Origin: Pseudomonadota bacterium
GTDB lineage: Bacteria > Pseudomonadota > Alphaproteobacteria > Rhizobiales > Devosiaceae
Assembly (NCBI GenBank): GCA_023428425.1
Contig: JAEYYP010000079.1
Span: forward strand, 1-7,513
Direction: 5' to 3'
DNA: 7,513 nt
Position numbers and translations under genes: made by a program. Shown piece by piece: positions 1 to 5,400 of this stretch. Numbering within the stretch: position 1 is the stretch's first letter; each line of letters starts with the position of its first letter. The notes under the pieces were generated by a model. That model saw only the letters and a program-made list of their open reading frames with translations, ran no database searches and had not been told where the DNA came from.

Positions 1-44
1 GTGGTGGAGGGGGCGTCGGCCCTTCCAATTCATCCCCGCTTCAC

Positions 45-80
45 CTTGCCTATGATTTCTCGTCGCGGCGTAGGAGATCA
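45..80 (+). promoter_or_regulatory. Possible promoter and ribosome binding site of the decarboxylase gene
   Basis: A TATGAT hexamer at 51-56 matches the sigma-70 -10 consensus at five of six positions, but no good -35 hexamer lies 16-18 bp upstream (TTCATC at 29-34 is the best I see). A start site near 63 would give a leader of about 22 nt. TAGGAG at 71-76 is a Shine-Dalgarno site 8 nt before the ATG at 85. This site decides the start codon over the in-frame GTG at position 1, which has no upstream sequence in the window. Confidence 0.4.
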
Positions 81-84
81 GTTG

Positions 85-1491
85 ATGTCTGACGAGTTGC
101 GCGCGCTGTTCTGCCGCGCCGTCGAGCACGGCGCACGCTTCCGCGAAACCCTGCCCGCGTCTTCGGCGCGCCCGGCGGTGGACTACCACGGCATGCGCGA
201 GCGCCTGTCCGCGCCGACGCCCGAAACCGGCACCAATGCGGGGACCATCATCGAGGAACTGGCCGACCTGGCCGCGCCCGGGCTGATGCCGACGGTCGGG
301 CCGCGCTTCTTTGCCTGGGTGATGGGGGCCTCAAATCCGGCTGGGGTGGCCGCCGACATGCTGGTCAGTGCCTGGGGCCAGAACGCCGGCTACCAGTCCA
401 CCGCGCCGGCCGCAGCGGCGTTCGAGGAGGTGGCCGAGCGCTGGCTGCTCGACATTCTCGACCTGCCGGCCGAGTCGGGCATCGGCTTTTCCACCGGCGC
501 TACTGTCGCCAACGGCACCTGCCTCGCCGCAGCCCGCACCGGCACTCTGCTCAGGGCCGGATGGGACCCCGACGCCGACGGGCTGTTCGGGGCGCCGCCG
601 GTGCATGTGCTGATCGGGGCCGATGCACACTCTTCGCTGTTCTCCTCACTGCAGCTGATCGGCTTCGGCCGCAAGCGCGTCATCACCATCGACACCGACG
701 ATCAGGGCCGCATGCTGCCCGCGGCGCTCGAAGCGGCGATCCGGCCGCTGAGCGGCCCCAAGGTGGTGATCGCGCAGGCCGGGCAGATCAACACCGGCGC
801 GTTCGATCCCTTCGTGGACATCGTCGCCATCGGCCACGCGCATGATGCGTGGGTGCATGTCGATGGCGCCTTCGGCCTCTGGGCCCGCGCCACGCCGGAG
901 CGGAAGCATCTCACGGCCGGCATCGAGGGGGCGGATTCCTGGGTCACCGACGGGCACAAGTGGCTGCAGGCGCCGTATGACTGCGGCTTCGCCATTGTTC
1001 GCCACCGCGACGCGCTGACCGCGGCGATGACGCAGTGGTCGAGCTACCTGCCCTCGATCGCGCAGGGCGACCGCGTGCCCTCGAACTACGTGCCCGAACT
1101 CAGCCGCCGGGCGCGCGGGGTGCCGGTCTGGGCGCTGATCCGCCATTTCGGCCGGCAGGGCATCGCCGAGATGGTCGAGCGCCACTGCCGCCTCGCCCGC
1201 CGCTTCGCCGACCTGCTTGCGGCCGAACCGGGCGTGCGTGTCCTCAACCACGTGGTGCTGAACCAGGTCATCGTCAATTTCGGTACGGGCGACGCTGTCG
1301 CCCGCAAGGCGGCGACCGAGGCGGTGATCGCGAAGACGCTCGCCTCGGGCACGTGCTATGTCGCGGGCGCCGCGTGGCGGGGCGACTGGGTGATGCGCCT
1401 GTCCGTCAGCTCGGGCGAAACCACCGAGGCCGATATCGACCTCAGCGCCGCCGCCATCATCGACGGCTGGCGCGCCGTTCAGGCCGGCTGA
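85..1491 (+). CDS. PLP-dependent decarboxylase family protein (group II / aromatic-L-amino-acid decarboxylase fold)
   Basis: A 468-residue cytoplasmic fold-type I PLP enzyme of the group II decarboxylase family (COG0076: glutamate, DOPA, tyrosine and diaminobutyrate decarboxylases). The family signature is visible in order: a phosphate-binding STGATVANGT stretch at about 136-145; AHSS with His182, equivalent to the histidine that stacks on the PLP ring; HVDGAF with Asp260, which contacts the pyridine nitrogen; and DGHKWLQAPYDCGF with Lys292 as the Schiff-base lysine. The C-terminal small domain ends in a typical family segment (RLSVSSGETTEADID). The length is normal and no catalytic residue is missing. 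ATG 85 is chosen because TAGGAG lies 8 nt upstream; an ORF open from GTG 1 would add 28 unlikely residues. The gene stands alone on the + strand and overlaps the tail of the convergent monooxygenase gene by 13 bp. The substrate cannot be read from the sequence. Close homologues are often labelled aspartate aminotransferase family, so decarboxylation itself is inferred. Confidence 0.9.
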   Translation: MSDELRALFCRAVEHGARFRETLPASSARPAVDYHGMRERLSAPTPETGTNAGTIIEELADLAAPGLMPTVGPRFFAWVMGASNPAGVAADMLVSAWGQNAGYQSTAPAAAAFEEVAERWLLDILDLPAESGIGFSTGATVANGTCLAAARTGTLLRAGWDPDADGLFGAPPVHVLIGADAHSSLFSSLQLIGFGRKRVITIDTDDQGRMLPAALEAAIRPLSGPKVVIAQAGQINTGAFDPFVDIVAIGHAHDAWVHVDGAFGLWARATPERKHLTAGIEGADSWVTDGHKWLQAPYDCGFAIVRHRDALTAAMTQWSSYLPSIAQGDRVPSNYVPELSRRARGVPVWALIRHFGRQGIAEMVERHCRLARRFADLLAAEPGVRVLNHVVLNQVIVNFGTGDAVARKAATEAVIAKTLASGTCYVAGAAWRGDWVMRLSVSSGETTEADIDLSAAAIIDGWRAVQAG

Positions 1492-2483
1492 AGCCCGAAC
1501 GCCCCGGCCAGCAGCCGGTAGGAGCGCAGCCGCATGTCGTAGTCCCAGGCGGTGGTGGTCACCATCACCTCGTCGGCGCCGGACTCCGCCACCTTGGCGT
1601 CGATCTCGCGCTTCACCGTCTCGGGCGATCCGACGATCCACAGCTTGGACTGGTTCTCGATGATGCGGTTCTGGTGGTCGGTATATACATGGCGCGACGC
1701 CTCTTCAGGCGATACCAGCTTGCGGATTTCGCCCGACATGAACAAAGCCCACATCAACTGCTGCGACTGGGCGAGGAACTGCGCTTCCTCGTCGGTCGGC
1801 GCCACCAGTGCGGAGAGCGCGATAATGGCATGCGGCTTTGGGAAAGCGTCCGTCGGCGTATGCGCCGCGCGATAGGCGGCGAAGGCGGGCGCCGCCGGGG
1901 TAGCCGAGAAATGCGCTGCGAAGGAGTAGCCGACGCCGAGTTGACCCGCCGCCTGCGCGCTGGCGCCCGACGAGCCGAGCAGCCAGATCGGCGGCAGCGC
2001 AACGCGCTCCGGCGCCACCGTGATCGGCGCGAAGGGATGGTCGGGCGCGAAGTTGCCCTCGTCGAAAGCCAGCATCTCGGCCAGCTCCTGGGCGAAATAC
2101 TCGCCACCCACCGAGCGCAGCGCCTGGAGCGTCCGCCCGTCGCTGCCGCCGGCCCTACCGATGCCGAGGTCGATGCGGCCTGGGTTCAGGCCGTTGAGCG
2201 TGCGATAGGTCTCGACCACGCGCAGCGGCACGTGGTTGGGCAGCATGACGCCGCCCGAACCGACCCGAATGCGCTTCGTATTGGCGGCGGACGTGGCGAT
2301 CAGTACCTCGGGAGAGGATGAAGCGATCGACGGCATGCCGTGATGCTCGGCATACCAGACGCGGGTGTAGCCCAGCTCGTCGCCGAGCTGGGCAAGCCGC
2401 GTGATCTGCTTCAGCGCCTCAGGCGTGGAGGTGCCTTCCGACACCGGGGCGAGATCGAGAATGGAAAGCGGGAGAGTGGTCAT
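1479..2483 (-). CDS. LLM class flavin-dependent oxidoreductase (luciferase-like monooxygenase, YhbW/MsnO8 type)
   Basis: A 334-residue protein of the bacterial luciferase-like TIM-barrel superfamily, which uses reduced FMN or F420 to oxidise small organic substrates. Length and layout match the E. coli YhbW group (about 335 residues). Visible family marks are the N-terminal strand LSILDLAPVSEG, the VWYAEHHGMP segment at 43-51 with the Glu46-His47-His48 cluster, RIRVGSGGVMLPNHVPLRVVE at about 71-91, and GRIDLGIGRAGG at 102-113. All are typical of this subgroup and lie near the flavin pocket. There is no signal peptide, so it is cytoplasmic. The start is the ATG at 2483-2481. No clear Shine-Dalgarno precedes it and a TATAAA lies only 5 bp upstream, so translation may be leaderless. 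Its 3' end overlaps the convergent decarboxylase gene by 13 bp. The substrate is unknown; the family assignment is firm, the reaction generic. Confidence 0.92.
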   Translation of the reverse strand: MTTLPLSILDLAPVSEGTSTPEALKQITRLAQLGDELGYTRVWYAEHHGMPSIASSSPEVLIATSAANTKRIRVGSGGVMLPNHVPLRVVETYRTLNGLNPGRIDLGIGRAGGSDGRTLQALRSVGGEYFAQELAEMLAFDEGNFAPDHPFAPITVAPERVALPPIWLLGSSGASAQAAGQLGVGYSFAAHFSATPAAPAFAAYRAAHTPTDAFPKPHAIIALSALVAPTDEEAQFLAQSQQLMWALFMSGEIRKLVSPEEASRHVYTDHQNRIIENQSKLWIVGSPETVKREIDAKVAESGADEVMVTTTAWDYDMRLRSYRLLAGAFGLQPA

Positions 2484-2488
2484 GCGGT

Positions 2489-2518
2489 TTTATATCGGTA
2501 GTTGCCGATGAAAGCCAA
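2489..2518 (-). promoter_or_regulatory. Candidate promoter of the flavin monooxygenase gene
   Basis: Reading the minus strand, TTGGCT (2518-2513) is followed after 18 nt by TATAAA (2494-2489), a fair sigma-70-like pair in otherwise GC-rich DNA. Only 5 nt separate TATAAA from the ATG at 2483, so a start site at the usual distance would fall on or beside the start codon. This is inference from hexamers alone. Confidence 0.35.
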
Positions 2519-2532
2519 CCCATCCCGCGCAT

Positions 2533-2648
2533 GACGGCCCCCTCCCAGCCTCCCCCATGAAGGGGGAGGTGCTGGTTGTGGAACGCTCCGCCTCGGCGCG
2601 CACCATCTTCACCTCCCCCTTCATGGGGGAGGACGGGAGGGGGCCGTC
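2533..2648. repeat. Composite palindromic repeat (REP/MITE-like, two inverted hairpin units)
   Basis: Two 38-nt arms, 2533-2570 and 2611-2648, are inverted copies matching at 36 of 38 positions around a 40-nt centre (2571-2610). Each arm itself contains a hairpin: CCTCCCCC, loop ATGAA, GGGGGAGG. The whole 116 bp can therefore fold as one long stem or as two small ones. It fills most of the 191-bp gap between the exporter and the monooxygenase genes, 26 bp downstream of the exporter stop, and may terminate or stabilise that transcript. Clustered GGGGGAGG/CCTCCCCC palindromes are common dispersed repeats in alphaproteobacterial genomes. No transposase or target-site duplication was recognised. 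Short open frames through this stretch are by-products of the palindrome. Confidence 0.8.
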
Positions 2649-2674
2649 CCACTCAGATCGAGCGGCAGAGAACC

Positions 2675-4486
2675 TCACTCCGCCGCTTCGAGCCCCTTCA
2701 CCAGTTCCAGCGCCTGGCGCTCGAACAGGCGGCGATAGATGCCGCCGTTGAGCTTCACCAGTTCGGCATGCGTACCTTCCTCGACGATCCTGCCGCCGTC
2801 GAACACCAGCAGGCGGTCGAGCGAACGCACGGTCGACAGCCGGTGGGCGATCACCAGCGTCGTGCGGCCTACCATCAGCCGGTCCATCGCCTGCTGGATC
2901 AGCAACTCGCTTTCCGAGTCGAGGCTCGAGGTCGCCTCGTCGAGGATCAGGACGCGAGCGTTGGACAGGAACGCGCGGGCGATCGCCACGCGCTGCCGCT
3001 CGCCGCCCGAGAGCTTGATGCCGCGCTCGCCCACCAGCGTTTCATAGCCCTTGGGCAGGGAGGCGATGAACTCGTGCGCGTTGGCGAGCTTCGCCGCCTC
3101 GACGATCTCCTCGCGGCTGGCCTCGGGACGGCCATAGGCGATATTCTCGGCCAGCGAGCGGTGGAACAGCACCGGGTCCTGCTGCACGATGGCAATCTGC
3201 CGGCGCAGCGAGGCCTGCGCCACCTCGCGAATGTCGATGCCGTCGACAGTCACCCGGCCGCCCGAGACATCGTAGAGCCGCTGGATCAGCTTGACGAAGG
3301 TCGTCTTGCCCGAGCCCGAATGCCCCACCAGCCCGACCCGTTCGCCGGGGCGGATGGTGACGTTGAGATCGGTGTAGAGCGGCCGCGTGTGGACGCCATA
3401 GTGGAAGTCGACATGCTCGAAGGCGATGCCGCCTGCCGCCACCTTGATCGGCGCGGCGCCCTGCCGGTCGTCGATGCCGAGCGGCTCGTCGTCGAGGCGG
3501 ACCAGTTCCTCCATGTCGTTCACCGAGCGCTGCAGGTTGCGCACGTGCTGGCCGATATCGCGCAGGTAGCCCTGCAGCACCAGGAAGCTGGTGATGACGA
3601 AGGTGATGTCGCCGGCCGAGGCGGCGCCCGCCTGCCACAAATAGAGCCCGGCGCCGATGATCGAGATGCGCATCAGCCACAGCAGCGTGTTCTGCACGGT
3701 GCCGTTGAAGGTGCCGCGGTGCCAGGTGCGGTCGGTGCGCGAGCGCCACTTGTCGAGCACACCCTTGAGTCGGGCCTCCTCGCGCGTTTCGGCGCCGAAG
3801 CCCTTGACCACGGCGTTGCACGAGATCGCGTCGGCCAGCGCGCCGCCCATTCGGGTGTCCCACATGTTGGCGAGGCTCGCGGCGGGGGCGACCCAGGCGG
3901 TCGATAGCGTCACCGTCACGGCGATGTAGATCAGCGAACCGATGCCGACGATCAGTCCCATCAGCGGCCAGAACAGGCCGAGCAGGATGGTCGAGCCGAT
4001 CAGCATGGCGATCGAGGGGAAGAGCGCGATCAGCATGGTGTCGTTGAGCTGGTCGAGCGCCCACATGCCGCGGGTGATCTTGCGCACCGTCGAGCCGGCG
4101 AAGGCGTTGGCGTGCCAGTCGGACGAGAAGCGCTGCACGCGTCGGAAGGCGTGGGTGACCACGTCGCTCATCATCCTGAGCGTCAGGCGGATGATCAGCA
4201 TGAAGATGGCCTGGCGCAGCAGCACGGCCATCAATCCCAGTCCGGCGAGGAAGCCGAATGCCGTAACCGCACCGTTCCAGGCGATCTCGCTGGTCGCGGC
4301 GCCGCTCGCCACCGCTTCGACGAGGCGGCCGGCAAAGAATGGCGTCAGCAGGTCGGCGACGATCTCGCCGAGCACGCAGATGGCGATGACGGCGATGCGG
4401 ATGGGCTGCTTCTGCCAGTGCCGGAAGGAAAAGCCGAGCACCTTGGAAAAGGCTTCGGCGCGGAAGTCGATCTTGAAACGAGCCAT
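2675..4486 (-). CDS. ABC exporter half-transporter (fused transmembrane and ATP-binding domains)
   Basis: A 603-residue inner-membrane ABC transporter of the MsbA/MdlB multidrug-lipid exporter class, expected to work as a dimer. The N-terminal half carries about six hydrophobic segments (roughly residues 30-50, 70-95, 150-175, 175-200, 260-285 and 290-310). The ATP-binding domain has every motif intact: Walker A GHSGSGKTT at 388-396 with Lys394, a Q-loop glutamine at about 436, the signature LSGGE at 492-496, Walker B LILDE with Asp516 and catalytic Glu517, a D-loop at SSLD, and the switch histidine His548. It is therefore a full ATPase with no degenerate site. The start is the ATG at 4486-4484, preceded by a weak GGACATGAG element. 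The substrate cannot be deduced; drug, lipid or peptide export are all possible. The 5' leader contains a short upstream ORF and hairpins suggesting regulated expression. Confidence 0.95.
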   Translation of the reverse strand: MARFKIDFRAEAFSKVLGFSFRHWQKQPIRIAVIAICVLGEIVADLLTPFFAGRLVEAVASGAATSEIAWNGAVTAFGFLAGLGLMAVLLRQAIFMLIIRLTLRMMSDVVTHAFRRVQRFSSDWHANAFAGSTVRKITRGMWALDQLNDTMLIALFPSIAMLIGSTILLGLFWPLMGLIVGIGSLIYIAVTVTLSTAWVAPAASLANMWDTRMGGALADAISCNAVVKGFGAETREEARLKGVLDKWRSRTDRTWHRGTFNGTVQNTLLWLMRISIIGAGLYLWQAGAASAGDITFVITSFLVLQGYLRDIGQHVRNLQRSVNDMEELVRLDDEPLGIDDRQGAAPIKVAAGGIAFEHVDFHYGVHTRPLYTDLNVTIRPGERVGLVGHSGSGKTTFVKLIQRLYDVSGGRVTVDGIDIREVAQASLRRQIAIVQQDPVLFHRSLAENIAYGRPEASREEIVEAAKLANAHEFIASLPKGYETLVGERGIKLSGGERQRVAIARAFLSNARVLILDEATSSLDSESELLIQQAMDRLMVGRTTLVIAHRLSTVRSLDRLLVFDGGRIVEEGTHAELVKLNGGIYRRLFERQALELVKGLEAAE

Positions 4487-4500
4487 TGTCTCATGTCCGG

Positions 4501-4593
4501 GCGCGCGAAAAGCGCAGCGAACCGGTCCCGATTGGAGCGAAGGAGGAAGCCGCCGAAGCGGCAGTCAGGGGACCGTGAGGGTGGTCCGCGCGC
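4501..4593 (-). promoter_or_regulatory. Attenuator-like set of competing RNA hairpins in the exporter leader
   Basis: In the minus-strand transcript, GGACC (4587-4583) can pair with GGTCC (4574-4570) across an 8-nt loop just after the upstream ORF stop. The second arm, extended as CGGTCCC (4575-4569), can instead pair over 7 bp with GGGACCG (4529-4523), enclosing GCCGC-UUCG-GCGGC (4562-4549), a hairpin with the very stable cUUCGg loop. A last small stem, GCGC-UUUUC-GCGC (4515-4503), lies 17 nt before the exporter start. The first two pairings exclude each other, as in attenuators. No U-run follows a hairpin, so control of translation or of a Rho-type terminator fits better than an intrinsic terminator. 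Not folded by computation. Confidence 0.4.
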
Positions 4594-4596
4594 ACC

Positions 4597-4650
4597 CTAA
4601 CGGAGCGCGAAATCCCCGAATGGGCGGGGTCGCTTGGTGATATGCATCAT
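4597..4650 (-). CDS. 17-residue upstream ORF (candidate leader peptide) of the ABC exporter gene
   Basis: The short frame encodes MMHITKRPRPFGDFALR and ends in TAG. It is preceded by GGAGG (4661-4657) with a 6-nt spacer to the ATG, a stronger ribosome binding site than that of the exporter itself, so translation is likely. It starts with two adjacent ATG codons. The stop codon lies only about 10 nt before the first of a set of competing hairpins, and 110 nt before the exporter ATG. A well-initiated mini-ORF followed by alternative stems is the architecture of leader peptides controlling resistance and transporter genes by ribosome stalling. The Arg-Pro-Arg-Pro core is of the kind that can slow ribosomes, but I know of no described leader with this sequence. 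Translation is well supported; a regulatory role is inference. Confidence 0.55.
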   Translation of the reverse strand: MMHITKRPRPFGDFALR

Positions 4651-4676
4651 GCCGCCCCTCCCTGGTTCGATCGGAC

Positions 4677-4714
4677 GAGACAAGTCTCTTAGGCGAGAAT
4701 CCGTTCGGCTGCAA
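4677..4714 (-). promoter_or_regulatory. Weak candidate promoter with overlapping palindrome upstream of the exporter leader
   Basis: On the minus strand TTGCAG (4714-4709) and TAAGAG (4691-4686) are separated by 17 nt, each matching the sigma-70 consensus at only three of six positions. A palindrome GAGAC-AA-GTCTC (4677-4688) overlaps the proposed -10 and the expected start site, where an operator would block initiation. The resulting mRNA would have about 29 nt before the upstream ORF. Evidence is thin, but the exporter needs a promoter somewhere in the 231 bp downstream of the small membrane protein gene unless it is read from further upstream. Confidence 0.25.
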
Positions 4715-4717
4715 CAC

Positions 4718-4816
4718 TCACAATGCGAGTGCGACGACCGCCTGCAATCCGACCGCGACGACGACGAAAGCGATCGACGTGAAGTCCACGAAGCGGGCTT
4801 TGGACCTGATAAACAT
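4718..4816 (-). CDS. Small single-pass membrane protein, 32 residues (hypothetical)
   Basis: The reading frame from ATG (4816-4814) to TGA (4720-4718) encodes 32 residues. The N-terminus is positively charged (MFIRSKARF), followed by a continuous hydrophobic stretch from about residue 12 to 32 rich in Val, Ala and Leu (SIAFVVVAVGLQ then AVVALAL), ending right after the membrane segment. AAGGAG sits 8 nt before the ATG, an excellent ribosome binding site. The charge pattern predicts a cytoplasmic N-terminus and a single inner-membrane helix. The gene starts 60 nt after the DUF1761 stop on the same strand and may be its partner in an operon. I recognise no family. The frame is short enough to be missed by automated annotation. 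The ribosome binding site lies inside a hairpin, so translation may be controlled. Confidence 0.6.
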   Translation of the reverse strand: MFIRSKARFVDFTSIAFVVVAVGLQAVVALAL

Positions 4817-4824
4817 GGCAGTTT

Positions 4825-4859
4825 CTCCTTCCGGCGAGTTCAACGCCGGCCGGAAGGAG
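4825..4859 (-). promoter_or_regulatory. Hairpin that can sequester the ribosome binding site of the 32-residue membrane protein
   Basis: In the minus-strand RNA, CUCCUUCCGGC (4859-4849) is perfectly complementary to GCCGGAAGGAG (4835-4825), giving an 11-bp stem with a 13-nt loop. The 3' arm contains the Shine-Dalgarno AGGAG, so this fold hides it. A competing 6-bp stem, CCGGCG (4849-4844) with CGCCGG (4836-4831), would leave AAGGAG free. No U-run follows, so an intrinsic terminator is less likely than translational control. The complementarity is seen directly; the switch is inference. Confidence 0.5.
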
Positions 4860-4876
4860 CTGTTCCACCCATCGCG

Positions 4877-5299
4877 TCAGGCGACCGGGACCGGCGCGCC
4901 GCCGCCGAACAGGCCGATCACCAGACCCTGCACCAGCAGCACCGCCAGCATGTGCGCGCCGTCGATGATGGTGAGGCTCCACGGCATGTTCTGGTAGCGG
5001 TGGTTCAGGATCATCGGTGCGAGGACGAATCCCAGCCAGACAACGGCGCCGGTCAGGAGGCCGTTCGCCACGTTCACCTCGCCGAAGATCGAGCGGATCA
5101 CCACTGCGAGCACGATGGCGGTCAGCAGTTCGGCAAGTACGCCGATGACGTAGGGCGCCGGGCCGGCGTCGAGCTGGTCGCGGGTCTTGCCGATCGCGGC
5201 CATCCACTGGTTGCCCAGGGTCATGTACCAGGCTGCGCCGACGGCGAAGCCGGCAATGGTGGCGGCGATCACGGCCAGCCAGTTGACATCGAAGACCAT
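4877..5299 (-). CDS. DUF1761 domain-containing membrane protein
   Basis: A 140-residue integral membrane protein of the DUF1761 family, whose function is unknown. Four hydrophobic helices are visible: about 7-28 (NWLAVIAATIAGF onward), 50-72 (YVIGVLAELLTAIVLAVVI), 80-98 (GLLTGAVVWLGFVLAPMIL) and 109-132 (LTIIDGAHMLAVLLVQGLV). The family's typical GAAWY near the end of helix 1, the LNHRYQ after helix 3 and the DGAH at the start of helix 4 are present. The start is ATG 5299-5297 because AGGGGGA lies about 7 nt upstream and the protein then begins right at the first helix. A longer open frame reaching 5452 overlaps the GH127 gene and adds 51 residues without membrane character. It lies 101 bp after the GH127 stop and 60 bp before the small membrane protein gene. 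Confidence 0.88.
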   Translation of the reverse strand: MVFDVNWLAVIAATIAGFAVGAAWYMTLGNQWMAAIGKTRDQLDAGPAPYVIGVLAELLTAIVLAVVIRSIFGEVNVANGLLTGAVVWLGFVLAPMILNHRYQNMPWSLTIIDGAHMLAVLLVQGLVIGLFGGGAPVPVA

Positions 5300-5305
5300 G
5301 CGAAA

Positions 5306-5390
5306 TCCCCCTGCCCAACATCCCTTGTCGCCGAGCTTATGCCTATTCCTGAAGGTGCGGAAGCGGCCACGGCGCAGGTGAGCAGGGGGA
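5306..5390 (-). promoter_or_regulatory. Long-range inverted repeat covering the ribosome binding site of the DUF1761 gene
   Basis: TCCCCCTGC (minus strand 5390-5382) is exactly complementary over 9 nt to GCAGGGGGA (5314-5306), and the latter is the Shine-Dalgarno region of the DUF1761 gene. The upstream arm lies just past the GH127 stop codon, so only a transcript reading through from GH127 would carry both arms. A shorter transcript starting between the arms would leave the site free. No convincing promoter hexamers or GH127 terminator were found in this 101-bp gap. Confidence 0.3.
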
Positions 5391-5400
5391 ACGCCGCTCG

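Noticed and set aside
1..84. GTG at position 1 as the start of the decarboxylase gene
   Set aside because: The ATG at 85 has TAGGAG at 8 nt, and the 28 extra residues do not resemble the family; a TATGAT element in this stretch suggests promoter DNA.
1035..2321. Long + strand open frame of 428 codons
   Set aside because: It crosses the decarboxylase tail and the whole antisense of the monooxygenase; the product is Arg/Gly/Ala-rich with no family motif. It is a shadow frame typical of GC-rich DNA.
2557..2645. Small frames of about 60-77 codons through the palindromic repeat
   Set aside because: They arise on both strands because the element is an inverted repeat and have no conserved protein character.
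2576..3907. Long + strand open frame of 443 codons antisense to the ABC exporter
   Set aside because: The product is rich in His, Arg, Asp and Ala with no domain, and the opposite strand carries a complete ABC transporter with all motifs.
4825..4859. Intrinsic terminator after the DUF1761 gene
   Set aside because: The stem is strong but is followed by AAACUGCC and a start codon, not a U-run, and its 3' arm is the next gene's ribosome binding site.
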